A DNA stretch of 64,000 bases from CAIWHR01 sp963709525 (lineage in GTDB: Bacteria; Pseudomonadota; Gammaproteobacteria; Burkholderiales; Casimicrobiaceae), in contig CAVPXB010000023.1 of assembly GCA_963709525.1 (NCBI GenBank), positions 124,001 through 188,000 on the forward strand. The letters run 5' to 3'. This document shows, in pieces, positions 55,197 to 64,000 of the stretch (position 1 is the stretch's first letter; every line of letters starts with the position of its first letter). A program made the position numbers and the translations under genes. The notes under the pieces are model-generated. The model did no database searches. It saw only the letters and a list, made by a program, of their open reading frames with translations, and had not been told where the DNA came from.

Positions 55197-55231
55197 CGGT
55201 CATTTTCTTGCGTTGTTGGCGTCACCCGGAA

Positions 55232-55267
55232 GCGAAAGCGGCGAGCCGAATGGTTCGCCGCTTTCGC
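55232..55267. terminator. 16-bp inverted repeat between convergent genes
   Basis: GCGAAAGCGGCGAGCC (55232-55247) and GGTTCGCCGCTTTCGC (55252-55267) pair fully, with one G-U, around the loop GAAT. It sits between the phosphatase and the rne 3' end and can act in both directions. There is no long T-run, so termination strength is uncertain. Confidence 0.7.
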
Positions 55268-55290
55268 ATGTATCACCGCCGTGGTGTCAA

Positions 55291-58026
55291 TCAGGGGGCT
55301 GGCGGCGGTCCCTTGTGCGTTTCTACAATCTGCAAAGGCTCGTCGGCGATCTTGACCTTCGGCGGGCGCGTACGGCGCGAAGTGAGCACCGGGGCATCCT
55401 CCGCCAGCGGCGCAGGTTGGAACCGGGTTTCCACAAGCTCGAGTCCGGTATCCGGTGGCAGCGACATCGCGACTCGGGGCAAGGCGTATGCCGGCACCGG
55501 GGTTGGTGGCGCAACATGGGTGGGCACTGCGGCGACAGGTGCTGCCACCGGTGTCGATTGCACGACCGGCGGCGCATCCCTGACCTCGGCTGCAATTGAC
55601 GTGGTCGCCGGGTCGGCGACAGGCGCGAGTGCCACGGGCGCCGCGGATTCGGCAGGCAGCAGCTCCGCTTGCACTGGCGCCGGCGCCTGCGCCGCCACCG
55701 GCATGCCGGACTGCGCCGCAGGACGCTCGTCCTGGTCCTGCCGGTCGCCACGACGTCGGTGGTCGCGGCGGCGACGGCTTCCGGACTCGCGACCCTCGCT
55801 TTCAGCGGTCATATTTTCACCGTCCCGAAGAATCGCGGGTTCGGGGCTGTTCACCGCAGCGGCATCGCCGGCCGGTGCCGTGGGCCGCTGCTGTTCCCGT
55901 GGTGGCCGCGGTTCGCGCGGGGGCCGGGGCTCGCGCGGTGGCTGAGCTTCGCGCGTGTTGCGTGCCGCCTGCGGTTCGCGCGGTTCCCGCTTTTCGCGCG
56001 GCGGGCGCGGCTCACGCGCGGGCTGTCCGTCGCGAGGCGCCTGCGGTTCGCGCCTCTTCTCGCCCGCCTGCTGGGGCGGCGTGCCTTCCCCGGTTCCGGA
56101 TGCGCGATCGCCATCGCGTTTCTGGTCGCGCCGACCGTCGCGGTTCTGGTGGTCACCACGGCTTTCTCCACGACGATTGTCGCGGCCCTCGCCGCGACTC
56201 TGGCCGCGATTGCGGTTGTCTCCGCCACGCCCCTCGCGGCGCGGCTCGCGCGTCTCGCTGGGTCGAGCGCTGCGCACCTCGGGCGCGGGAAGCGCCGGCT
56301 TGCTGCGGAACCAGCCCATCACCTTGTCGAGCCACCCCCCGGTCGCCGGTGCTTCAGGCTCGGCACGTGGCGCCGGGGCTGCGGGCAGGGGTGCGGGCTG
56401 CGACGGCGTGATGCCCTTGACGACGGCCTCCTGCCGGGGCTCCTTGGCCTCCTCCTGCATTTCCTTGGCCGGATCGTGCTCCTCGGGTTGCTCGACGAGG
56501 TTGAACGATGCCGCAAGCGGCTCGCTCTGGTTGAGATCGTCGTGCCGCAGGCGCTGCACCTTGTAGTTGGGCGTTTCGAGGTAACGGTTGGGGACCAGCA
56601 GCACGTTGACCTTGAACCGCGTCTCGATCGAGAGCACCTCGTTGCGCTTCTCGTTGAGCAGAAACGTTCCGACGTCGACCGGAACCTGTGCGACGATCTG
56701 CGCGGTGTTCTCCTTCATCGCTTCCTCCTGCAGAATGCGCAGGATGTGCAGGGCCGTCGATTCGGTGCCGCGAATATGGCCGATACCGTGGCAGCGCGGG
56801 CAGGGAATGTAAGCCGATTCCGCCAGTGCAGGGCGCAGGCGCTGCCGCGACAGCTCCATCAAGCCAAACCGAGAAATCTTTCCGAGCTGGACCCGTGCGC
56901 GGTCGTAGCGCAGGGCGTCCTTCAGGCGCGTTTCGACTTCGCGCTGGTTTTTCGCGCTCTCCATGTCGATGAAGTCGATGACGATGAGCCCGCCCAGGTC
57001 GCGCAACCGTAGCTGGCGGGCGATTTCATCGGCGGCCTCGAGGTTGGTATTGAACGCGGTGGTCTCGATGTCGGCAGCCTTGGTCGCGCGAGCCGAGTTG
57101 ACGTCGACGGCGACCAGTGCCTCGGTGTGATCGATGACGATGGCCCCGCCGGCTGGCAAGGGCACCTGGCGCGCATACGCGGTCTCGATCTGGTGCTCGA
57201 TCTGGAACCGGGAGAACAACGGCACGTCATCCTTGTAGAGCTTGACGCGATGCACGTTTGCCGGCATCACATGGCTCATGAACTGCTGCGCCTGATCGTA
57301 GATCGCTTCCGTGTCGATCAGAAGTTCACCGATGTCCGGATGGAAATAGTCGCGGATCGCGCGGATGACGAGACTTGATTCCTGGTAGATGAGGAACGCG
57401 CCGCCGGTCAATTTGGAGGCGTCTTCGATCGCGCGCCACAACTGCATCAGGTAATTCAGGTCCCACTGCAATTCCTCGGCGCTGCGGCCGATGCCCGCGG
57501 TGCGGGCGATGACGCTCATTCCCTGCGGGACGTCAAGCGAGCCGACGGCATCGCGCAACTCATTGCGGTCCTCGCCCTCGACACGACGGGATACGCCGCC
57601 TCCGCGCGGGTTGTTCGGCATCAGCACCAGGTAGCGGCCCGCCAGCGAGATATACGTGGTGAGCGCCGCGCCCTTGTTGCCGCGCTCGTCCTTGTCGACC
57701 TGGACAATGAGTTCCATGCCTTCGCGCAACTGGTCCTGGGGCCGCACGCGACCACCACCCGCTTCTCCTTCTCCATCGTCGCCTCGACCTTTCAGATACT
57801 GGCGCGAAATTTCCTTGAACGGGAGAAAGCCATGGCGGTCAGTGCCGTAGTCGACGAAACACGCCTCGAGACTTGGTTCGACGCGAGTGATGACGGCCTT
57901 GTAGATGTTGCTCTTTCGCTGCTCCTTGCTGGCGGACTCGATGTCGAGGTCGATCAGCTTTTGGCCGTCGACAATGGCCACCCGTAGCTCCTCCGCCTGG
58001 GTGGCGTTGAACAGCATGCGTTTCAT
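55291..58026 (-). CDS. rne: Ribonuclease E
   Basis: A 911-residue RNase E from ATG 58026 (MKRMLFNATQAEELRVAIVD). The S1 domain (about 35-130) has a charged insert with GGGRVRPQD. The catalytic block reads AIVIDHTEALVAVDVNSARA and GGLIVIDFIDMESAKNQREV, and the zinc link is IPCPRCHG. Residues about 510-910 are a disordered arm with many Arg-Glu-Pro repeats (REPRPPREPRPPRE) for RNA and degradosome binding. It starts decay of most mRNA and processes rRNA and tRNA precursors. Confidence 0.97.
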   Translation of the reverse strand: MKRMLFNATQAEELRVAIVDGQKLIDLDIESASKEQRKSNIYKAVITRVEPSLEACFVDYGTDRHGFLPFKEISRQYLKGRGDDGEGEAGGGRVRPQDQLREGMELIVQVDKDERGNKGAALTTYISLAGRYLVLMPNNPRGGGVSRRVEGEDRNELRDAVGSLDVPQGMSVIARTAGIGRSAEELQWDLNYLMQLWRAIEDASKLTGGAFLIYQESSLVIRAIRDYFHPDIGELLIDTEAIYDQAQQFMSHVMPANVHRVKLYKDDVPLFSRFQIEHQIETAYARQVPLPAGGAIVIDHTEALVAVDVNSARATKAADIETTAFNTNLEAADEIARQLRLRDLGGLIVIDFIDMESAKNQREVETRLKDALRYDRARVQLGKISRFGLMELSRQRLRPALAESAYIPCPRCHGIGHIRGTESTALHILRILQEEAMKENTAQIVAQVPVDVGTFLLNEKRNEVLSIETRFKVNVLLVPNRYLETPNYKVQRLRHDDLNQSEPLAASFNLVEQPEEHDPAKEMQEEAKEPRQEAVVKGITPSQPAPLPAAPAPRAEPEAPATGGWLDKVMGWFRSKPALPAPEVRSARPSETREPRREGRGGDNRNRGQSRGEGRDNRRGESRGDHQNRDGRRDQKRDGDRASGTGEGTPPQQAGEKRREPQAPRDGQPAREPRPPREKREPREPQAARNTREAQPPREPRPPREPRPPREQQRPTAPAGDAAAVNSPEPAILRDGENMTAESEGRESGSRRRRDHRRRGDRQDQDERPAAQSGMPVAAQAPAPVQAELLPAESAAPVALAPVADPATTSIAAEVRDAPPVVQSTPVAAPVAAVPTHVAPPTPVPAYALPRVAMSLPPDTGLELVETRFQPAPLAEDAPVLTSRRTRPPKVKIADEPLQIVETHKGPPPAP

Positions 58027-58642
58027 GATGTCTTTCCGGCGCGGATCCGGCCGGGCATGGCAGGGTCGAAACAAGGGCCGCGCGACGCGGCCGGCGCTAC
58101 TCCGCGGCGGACGCGAGATGGACGCCCCGGGCCGGGTGCGGTGGCACCGGGCAGGCGAGCAGGCCGGCATTGAGCGCGGCAGGTGCTGTGGGGCAGGTCT
58201 TGCGTGTTGCAAGAGGGCCCACGCTCGCGGATCGGGGGAGTTCTTGTCTCGTGTACAAGCGTTCGGACCCACGGCCCCCGCACCTGACGCGAAATGCGCG
58301 CTGGATGCGGATTAGGGCCGAAGGACAGTCAATTCGCTGGCTTCGCCGCGCAATGCGCCGCTTCGAACCGGCCTAGTGCCGGGTGCGGAGACTGCGCTCT
58401 TCATTTACCATCACTACTTTTCCGGGTTGCAACGCCTGGACGGTGAGTCGATTTAACCGCTGGCCGATTTAAGCGCTTAACGCAACGGCCTGCCCCGCTA
58501 CGCGTGCTGGTCGGGCGTCGGAGGAGGCGGTCTCGCAACCGTTGAACCCCTTTGCCGTCGCCGCGGTCCCGGGCACGTCACACCCTAGTGAGCGCTGGGA
58601 GACCGTTAACCAAAGCGCGATGCAGGCGAGAATTATAAGCAA
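58027..58642. other. 616-bp region between divergent rne and rluC
   Basis: No gene was found. It should hold the rne leader (minus strand), where RNase E usually controls its own mRNA, and the promoter of rluC. A possible minus-strand promoter is TTGCAA with TGGTAAAT near 58431-58402 (weak spacing). Around 58448-58475 CGATTTAA occurs twice, and T-rich DNA just before 58643 may be the rluC promoter. A minus-strand frame is open upstream of rne but has unnatural composition. Confidence 0.5.
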
Positions 58643-59623
58643 ATGAATGATTTAAGCAAGGATTCTGTCAACTGGCTCACGGTGGGGGAGGAGGGCGAAG
58701 GTCAGCGCATCGACAACTACCTGCTCAAGGTTCTGAAAGGCGTTCCCAAGAGCCACGTCTATCGCATACTGCGCAGCGGCGAGGTCCGCCTCAACCGTCG
58801 CAGGGCGGAACCCGAAGCGCGGCTGCATGCCGGCGATGGGTTGCGCGTGCCGCCCATCAGGGTAGCGGAGGCGGCCGGGATCGGCCGCAGCGAGGCTGTC
58901 CCGGCGTTCCCCGTGCCGCCGATCCTGTTTGAAGATGATGTGCTGATCGCGCTGGACAAGCCGGCCGGGATCGCAGTTCATGGGGGTAGCGGAATTGCTC
59001 ACGGTGTCATCGAGCGCTTGCGGCTTGCGCGTCCGACGGCCCCCTTCCTTGAACTCGCCCATCGCCTTGACCGGGAGACGTCCGGCGTTCTCCTCGTGGC
59101 CAAGAAGCGTGCGGCGCTGGTTGCCCTCCATGCGCAGCTGCGCGACGGGCTGGTCGACAAGCGCTATCGGGTCCTCGTGCGCGGGCGCTGGCGCGACGCG
59201 CTGCGGCGGGTCGACGTGCCGCTGCTTTCGTATGTGGGCAGCGACGGCGAGCGGCGGGTACGCGTCGATCAATCGGGACGCGACGCGCGGACGACCTTTC
59301 GGCGAATCAGCGTCTGGCGCGACGTCGAGCCGCCGTTGGCGTTGCTGGAGGCAGAGCTCGAGACCGGGCGCACGCACCAGATCCGAGTTCACCTCACCCA
59401 TCTCGGGCATCCGCTGGCCGGGGACCCGCGGTATGGGGATTTCGCCTGGAATCGCCAGCTTGCGAAGCAGGGCCTCAAGCGGATGTTTCTGCATGCCATC
59501 CGGGTCGAGTTCACGCATCCGACGACTGGGCAGCCGGTGGCTGTCGAATCACCGCTGCCGATCGAGCTGGAGAGGTTCGTGGCGCTTCTGGGTGCATCCG
59601 TCGGGCCCCCTGGCGATGCCTGA
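58643..59623 (+). CDS. rluC: 23S rRNA pseudouridine synthase (RluC type)
   Basis: A 326-residue enzyme: an S4 domain (GQRIDNYLLKVLKGVPKSHV, SGEVRLNRRR) and a catalytic domain with ALDKPAGIAVHGG and the RluA-type motif AHRLDRETSGVLLVAKK (Asp at about residue 143). LETGRTHQIRVHLTHLGHPL and GDPRYGDFAWNR complete it. RluC modifies U955, U2504 and U2580 in E. coli; its place beside rne is typical. The start of the next gene overlaps its 3' end by 8 bp. Confidence 0.94.
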   Translation: MNDLSKDSVNWLTVGEEGEGQRIDNYLLKVLKGVPKSHVYRILRSGEVRLNRRRAEPEARLHAGDGLRVPPIRVAEAAGIGRSEAVPAFPVPPILFEDDVLIALDKPAGIAVHGGSGIAHGVIERLRLARPTAPFLELAHRLDRETSGVLLVAKKRAALVALHAQLRDGLVDKRYRVLVRGRWRDALRRVDVPLLSYVGSDGERRVRVDQSGRDARTTFRRISVWRDVEPPLALLEAELETGRTHQIRVHLTHLGHPLAGDPRYGDFAWNRQLAKQGLKRMFLHAIRVEFTHPTTGQPVAVESPLPIELERFVALLGASVGPPGDA

Positions 59624-60296
59624 CCTCTATGTCGCGTCGCCGCGAAGGCGCTTTCGCCTCATCGTTTTCGACTGGGATGGCACGCTCTCGGATTCGACTG
59701 CGCTGATCGCCTCATCGATACAGGCAGCGTGCCGGGATATCGGCGCTGTCGTACCCGATGAGTCCGCGGCTCGCCACGTGATTGGCCTGGGGTTGGCCGA
59801 GGCGTTGAATCACGTGGCGCCGTCTGTTCCGCCTTCGCGCCACCCCGAGCTCGCCGCGCGTTATCGCGATCACTTTCTTGCGCAGGACGCGGAAATTCCG
59901 CTGTTCGGGGGCGCGCGCGAAATGCTCGCCGAGTTGGATGCGCGCGGATTCCTGCTGGCGATCGCGACGGGAAAATCCCGGAACGGGCTGGCGCGGGCGC
60001 TGGCGCAGCAGGGAATCGGCGATTTCTTCGTCGCCACGCGCTGCGCCGACGAGGGACTCGCCAAGCCTCATCCGGAGATGCTGCTTCACCTCATGGAGCG
60101 TACCGGCGTCGTCGCAGGCGAGACGCTGATGATCGGCGATACGACGCACGACCTCGATCTGGCGCGCAACGCCGGTGTCCTTGCACTCGCGGTAACCTAT
60201 GGCGCTCATCCTTCGGCGGGGCTGGCGCGGCTGCAACCGCTAGCCATGTTGGAGTCGGTCCCGGCGCTGCGGCTGTGGCTGCGCGCAAACGCTTGA
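59616..60296 (+). CDS. HAD hydrolase, phosphoglycolate phosphatase-like
   Basis: A 226-residue HAD protein from ATG 59616. Motif I is LIVFDWDGTLSDST, motif II LLAIATGKSR, the motif III lysine is in GLAKPHPEML, and motif IV is MIGDTTHDLDLARNAG. A helical cap sits between motifs I and II. The family includes Gph and several sugar phosphatases; in betaproteobacteria this neighbour of rluC is common, but the substrate is unproven. It overlaps rluC by 8 bp. Confidence 0.9.
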   Translation: MPDLYVASPRRRFRLIVFDWDGTLSDSTALIASSIQAACRDIGAVVPDESAARHVIGLGLAEALNHVAPSVPPSRHPELAARYRDHFLAQDAEIPLFGGAREMLAELDARGFLLAIATGKSRNGLARALAQQGIGDFFVATRCADEGLAKPHPEMLLHLMERTGVVAGETLMIGDTTHDLDLARNAGVLALAVTYGAHPSAGLARLQPLAMLESVPALRLWLRANA

Positions 60297-60402
60297 CCGT
60301 GTCGCGGCGCACGGCGACACGCGTCGTTTGGCGACCATTCGTTCGTTGGGCGGGTTTACGTTGTACGATCGACTACCATTCACCGCACCGAGAAAAATAG
60401 TC

Positions 60403-61344
60403 ATGTCGGATCAGAACCTCGAGCACAACATCCTGGAACACCTGGCCCGGGACTTTCTGATCGAACGGCGTCGCACCCGTCGCTGGGGCATATTTTTCAG
60501 GCTGGCGGCGCTGGCGGTGGTCGGATTGGTGCTGCTTGTCGCGCTGGCGGCCATCGGATCTCGCGACCGTGCGTGCCTCGACCAATGTAGCGGTCTGGTC
60601 GAGGTGCGCGGCGAACTTGAGGCGGGAGGACGCGCCAGCGCCGAGCGCATCAACGCCGGCCTGCGCGAAGCCTTCAAGCACCGCGGCATCAAGGGCGTCA
60701 TCCTGCGCATCAACAGTCCCGGCGGCAGTCCCGTGCAGGCCGGACAGGTATACGACGAGGTGCGCCGATTGCGCGCGCTGCACCCGGACATTCCGGTGCA
60801 TGCGGTGGTGGAGGAGATGGCGGCTTCCGGAGGCTATTACATCGCCGCCGCCGCTGACCAGATCCACGTCGACAAGGCAAGCATCGTGGGCTCGATCGGC
60901 GTGATCATGGATGGATTCGGCTTTACCGGGACGATGGAAAGGCTGGGCGTCGAGCGACGGGTGTTGTCGGCGGGAGAGAACAAGGCATTCCTCGACCCGT
61001 TCTTGCCCGTGAAACCGGGACAACAGGTCTTCGTGCAGGGAATGCTGGATGACGTGCATGGCCAGTTCATCGCCGCAGTGAAGGCCGGTCGTGGCGTCCG
61101 ATTGAAGGAGTCGCCTGAGCTCTTCTCGGGACTCGTCTGGAACGGTAATCGCGCCATCGAGCTTGGCCTCGCCGATGCCTTGGGGAGCCTGGACTCCGTG
61201 GCTCGCGAAGTGATCAAAGCGGAGGACATTGTCGACTTCACTCCCGAGGACAACATTGCCGATCGTGTCGCGCGCAAATTCGGTGCCGCGCTGGGCGGCG
61301 AAATAGTGTTGCGCATGCGACGCGAAGCGCTGTTGTGGCGCTGA
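60403..61344 (+). CDS. sppA: S49 family signal peptide peptidase
   Basis: A 313-residue membrane serine protease from ATG 60403. One membrane segment (FFRLAALAVVGLVLLVALAA, about residues 31-50) anchors it. ILRINSPGGSPVQAGQVYDE, the catalytic Ser in EEMAASGGYYIAAAAD, and ASIVGSIGVIMDGFG are clear, with a candidate Lys in SAGENKAFLDPF. It degrades signal peptides left in the inner membrane. The short, single-domain form is usual here. It is the third gene after rluC. Confidence 0.9.
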   Translation: MSDQNLEHNILEHLARDFLIERRRTRRWGIFFRLAALAVVGLVLLVALAAIGSRDRACLDQCSGLVEVRGELEAGGRASAERINAGLREAFKHRGIKGVILRINSPGGSPVQAGQVYDEVRRLRALHPDIPVHAVVEEMAASGGYYIAAAADQIHVDKASIVGSIGVIMDGFGFTGTMERLGVERRVLSAGENKAFLDPFLPVKPGQQVFVQGMLDDVHGQFIAAVKAGRGVRLKESPELFSGLVWNGNRAIELGLADALGSLDSVAREVIKAEDIVDFTPEDNIADRVARKFGAALGGEIVLRMRREALLWR

Positions 61345-61443
61345 TCCGGCGGTGTGCGACGGAAATCGGCCAGGGGGCGGACCGCGTCAACCTGGCTTGG
61401 CAAGAAGGCACAAGCTGTCGTCCCCAACGCCTTCCTGAAGCAA

Positions 61444-62235
61444 TCAGACTCTGATGCTGATCAGGCCCAGCGTTATTGCCTTGGCGATCGCTTCGTTGCG
61501 ATTGAGGACACCGAGCTTGCTCAGGGCGTTGCCGAAATGAAAATTGGCCGTGCGGTTGGCGATATCGAGCTTGATGCCGATGTCCGCGCTGGTAAGGCCG
61601 CGCGCGGCCATGGCGAGGCACTGCTTCTCGCGCGGTGAGAGCGGCTTTCCGAGGTGGAGCGGTGGCACTCCGCGCTGAATGATTTGCGCCATGAAGAGAT
61701 CATGCAGGCGCGTTCCGAGGACCATCAGTATTCCGAGATGCCGGGTGATTTCCTCGCGCCGCTCGGGAGGTACCGGGCTCAGGGAGGAGTTGAGGCCGAA
61801 GCCAACTCTGGAACCACCGGGATCACTGAAGGCGATCATTACACCACTTCGTATGCCGTATTCAGCCGCATGTTCGAGAAAGCGTTTAGTACGTTCATCA
61901 CAACTAATAGCCGCCGAATCCCAAATGAACGGCGACGCCCGATCGAAAACGGCTGCAACGCGAGGATCCACTTCTACGTAGGCATTGTGATCGTACGCTG
62001 CCAACCATGCGGGTGAGAGGGAAGTCCAAACAATTGAACGGCTATCTCTATTCGGTCGGCTCGCCGTTGCGATTCCGTAAACAAAACTGTCAAAGCCGAA
62101 CGATCGGGTGATTTCAAGCAGGGCTGGCTCCAGTGGCTCTCCGGCCGCGGCCGCATCGAGGAGCGGCTGCAATAGCACGTCGATGGTCTCGAGCCTTGAA
62201 AGATCGGGCTTCGTCGGGCGCACTTCCTTCAGCAT
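61444..62235 (-). CDS. LuxR family regulator with autoinducer-binding domain
   Basis: A 263-residue protein from ATG 62235. The N-terminal part has the aligned W-x4-Y...DP...W...G residues seen in acyl-homoserine-lactone receptors (AWLAAYDHNAYVEVDPRVAA, SPFIWDSAA, YGIRSGVMIAF). The C-terminal HTH reads LSPREKQCLAMAARGLTSAD and NFHFGNALSKLGVLNRNEAI. No luxI-type gene is in the window, so it looks like a solo receptor. The upstream region is AT-richer than its neighbours. Confidence 0.88.
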   Translation of the reverse strand: MLKEVRPTKPDLSRLETIDVLLQPLLDAAAAGEPLEPALLEITRSFGFDSFVYGIATASRPNRDSRSIVWTSLSPAWLAAYDHNAYVEVDPRVAAVFDRASPFIWDSAAISCDERTKRFLEHAAEYGIRSGVMIAFSDPGGSRVGFGLNSSLSPVPPERREEITRHLGILMVLGTRLHDLFMAQIIQRGVPPLHLGKPLSPREKQCLAMAARGLTSADIGIKLDIANRTANFHFGNALSKLGVLNRNEAIAKAITLGLISIRV

Positions 62236-62423
62236 GATCCCCCCTGTCTTTCCCCGGCAGCACGGTGAACCGCTGCCTGGGCTATAGACCGACAGCGTTG
62301 CCGTTCCTGCTCTTGATCTCATCCTACAAGCTTTCGGCGGACGGTTCTACGGGTGTTTGGCGCACCCGGTGGATTTGACAGGGGTCGTGTCGGCTGTTGG
62401 CCCATACGCTCCCACGTCGGACT

Positions 62424-62870
62424 CTAACGCGACCGGGCGCGTTGGAGCACACCCTCCACCTTGTCCCCTGCCTTGACGCCGTGTTCCGCAAACCATCCCT
62501 TGCGCATTTCCAGCGCGAACAACGCCGGGCCCTTCGATCGATGGGTCGTCTCGGTCTGCGGGGTCATGTCGTCGATGTTGACGATGCGCCCATCCTCGGC
62601 GATGAAGGCGATTGAAAGTGGGATGAACGTGTTCTTCATCCAGAAACCGAGGGGCTCGGGCTTTTCGAACACAAACAGCATCCCCTGATCCGGCCGCAGC
62701 GAAAAGCGATGCATCAGGCCGGTCGCTCGATGCTCGGCCGTTGCTGCAACCTCGGCCGTGACCGAATGCCCGTTGATGGTGAGGATGCGGGTGGGGAGAT
62801 CCGAGCTCGCCGCGCTTGGAGCGCAGGCAAGGAAAAGCAGGAGCGCAATGGACCAGGCAATGCGGATCAT
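62424..62870 (-). CDS. DUF192 family exported protein
   Basis: A 148-residue protein from ATG 62870, with a signal peptide (MIRIAWSIALLLFLACAPSA). The core reads EHRATGLMHRFSLRPDQGML, FVFEKPEPLGFWMKNTFIPL and SIAFIAEDGRIVNIDDMTPQ, the DUF192 pattern. The family is small, periplasmic and of unknown function. Its start overlaps the stop of the transporter gene by 4 bp. Confidence 0.9.
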   Translation of the reverse strand: MIRIAWSIALLLFLACAPSAASSDLPTRILTINGHSVTAEVAATAEHRATGLMHRFSLRPDQGMLFVFEKPEPLGFWMKNTFIPLSIAFIAEDGRIVNIDDMTPQTETTHRSKGPALFALEMRKGWFAEHGVKAGDKVEGVLQRARSR

Positions 62871-64000
62871 GAAGGCGAACCTTTCAAGTAGCGTTGGTTT
62901 CGGTAGCCGTAGATCTGCCACAGCGCGAAACTGACCACCGTGAATCCCGCCATTCCGAGTGCCAGGGCACGCAGGCTTCCGGCCAGAAGGGGCGCGACCG
63001 TGGCGGCGTTGAGTCCGGAGACGGCGAACTGCACGAAACCCTGCAGCGACGAGGCAAGCCCCCGCGTGGCAGGAAAGAGGTCAAGGATGAGCAAGGTCAC
63101 CGATGGCATCACGATGCTCGAGCCGATGGCGAACAGCATGATCGGCAGAACATTGGAGGGCACGCCGGGCGCGATCAACACGCAAACGAGGAGGTTGATG
63201 AGGGCGCCGGCAAACATGAGTCCATAGCCCAGGCGGACGGTCGCCCGCGTTGACCACTTACCGGCAAGGCGGCCCGAAACCGTGGCGCCGATCATGATGC
63301 CGCTGATCATCGGGATGAACAGCCAACCGAAGCTCCGTGGGGTGAGCCCCAGAAGGTCGATGAGAAAGACAGGTGCCACGGCGATGTAGAGGAAGAAGGC
63401 CGAAAAGTTGAGCGTCGGGATGAGCGCCAGCAACAGAAAGTCGACGCGGGTCAGCACGTTCCGGTAGCTTCGCGCCATCGACACCGGGTGAAGGGCGATC
63501 CGTGCGCTCGGCGGTAGCGTCTCCGGCAGGCGGAGCGCCGCCCAGGTCAGCATGCCAGCCACAAGGACAAAAAGAGTCCAGAAAATGGCGCGCCACCCGT
63601 ACCAGTCCAGCAACACGCCACCCATGACCGGCGCGACGGCGGGTGCAATGCCGAACACCAGGGTTATCTGCGACATCAGTCGTTGGGCTTCGGCACCCTG
63701 AAAGCTGTCACGCACGATTGCCCGCGCGATCACCAGTCCCGTTCCCGCGGAGACGCCCTGCAAGGCGCGAAAGAGCCACAACGACTCGATGTTGCCGGAG
63801 ATCGCGCAACCCAGTGTAGCGATCGCGTAGACACCAAGCCCGCCCATGACGACGGGGCGGCGCCCCAGCGCATCCGAAAGGGCGCCGTGCCACAGCATCA
63901 TGAAGGCATAGGCGAAGAGATAGACGGACAGCGTCTGCTGCACCGCCAATGGTGCCGCGTTGAATTCGCGTCCAATCGCGGGGAACGCGGGCAAGTAAGC
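62867..64000 (-). CDS. Bcr/CflA-type MFS drug transporter (5' end outside window)
   Basis: The frame is open to the window edge, and its first codons read AYLPAFPAIG, matching the end of the first segment of Bcr/CflA proteins (D-x-YLPA). Eleven further segments are visible, with LSDALGRRPVVMGGLGVYAI (loop motif A) and GASSI-type region replaced by GVSAGTGLVIARAIVRD. About 15-20 N-terminal residues are missing. The family exports bicyclomycin, chloramphenicol or other compounds. It is coupled to the DUF192 gene. Confidence 0.9.
   Translation of the reverse strand, partial: AYLPAFPAIGREFNAAPLAVQQTLSVYLFAYAFMMLWHGALSDALGRRPVVMGGLGVYAIATLGCAISGNIESLWLFRALQGVSAGTGLVIARAIVRDSFQGAEAQRLMSQITLVFGIAPAVAPVMGGVLLDWYGWRAIFWTLFVLVAGMLTWAALRLPETLPPSARIALHPVSMARSYRNVLTRVDFLLLALIPTLNFSAFFLYIAVAPVFLIDLLGLTPRSFGWLFIPMISGIMIGATVSGRLAGKWSTRATVRLGYGLMFAGALINLLVCVLIAPGVPSNVLPIMLFAIGSSIVMPSVTLLILDLFPATRGLASSLQGFVQFAVSGLNAATVAPLLAGSLRALALGMAGFTVVSFALWQIYGYRNQRYLKGSPS

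Overview
The window is GC-rich bacterial chromosome, and gene content and order point to a betaproteobacterium. The markers are the run rpsB-tsf-pyrH-frr-uppS-cdsA-dxr-rseP-bamA-skp-lpxD-fabZ-lpxA-lpxB-rnhB, the order rne / rluC - HAD phosphatase - S49 peptidase, the order aromatic aminotransferase / uvrB - low-molecular-weight phosphatase, a phasin (polyhydroxyalkanoate granules), and an NRDE protein beside YgfZ. This placement is inference from synteny; no species is proposed.

Layout. 1-1.3 kb: 3' truncated DUF1254/DUF1214 gene. 1.3-5.6 kb: accessory strip with three intact type II toxin-antitoxin pairs, one broken pair and insertion-sequence debris. 5.6-9.8 kb: RidA-like protein, tadA, ldcA and an acetyltransferase in one overlapping operon, then convergent NRDE and ygfZ genes. 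9.9-24.7 kb: a near-continuous core operon for translation (S2, EF-Ts, ribosome recycling factor), UMP kinase, isoprenoid and phospholipid synthesis (Dxr, UppS, CdsA), outer-membrane assembly (RseP, BamA, Skp) and lipid A (LpxD, LpxA, LpxB, with FabZ), ending in RNase HII. 24.7-28.7 kb: PLP dehydratase, inositol-phosphatase-like protein, XdhC-like protein and a small outer-membrane barrel candidate.

28.7-39.2 kb: a strip of accessory genes in which six loci are present but several are frame-disrupted: a two-domain glycosyltransferase fusion (intact), a TVP38 membrane protein, a mercuric-reductase-like flavoprotein, the error-prone polymerase dnaE2, an M14 carboxypeptidase and an MFS transporter. 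dnaE2 also carries a 43-bp palindromic insertion whose exact removal would rejoin the local reading frame; a 76-bp relative with perfect 21-bp arms lies just past its 3' end. 39.5-42.1 kb: CYTH protein, a second tunnel-like protein (tentative) and a DUF4010 membrane protein. 42.1-45.7 kb: lexA - TfoX C-terminal domain gene - imuA - imuB, the rest of the mutagenesis cassette. The lexA promoter and the dnaE2/cytidine deaminase intergenic region share a 20-bp near-palindrome (17 of 20 identical), unlike the usual CTGT-N8-ACAG box and probably the operator of this LexA.

45.8-64 kb: phasin, tRNA-Leu, lipocalin, DUF1499 protein, tRNA-Cys and tRNA-Gly, aromatic aminotransferase, ABC exporter, uvrB, tyrosine phosphatase, RNase E with a long upstream region, rluC, HAD phosphatase, S49 peptidase, a LuxR-type regulator without a partner synthase, a DUF192 protein and a Bcr/CflA-type transporter cut by the window edge. 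No CRISPR array, rRNA operon, prophage or complete transposon was seen.
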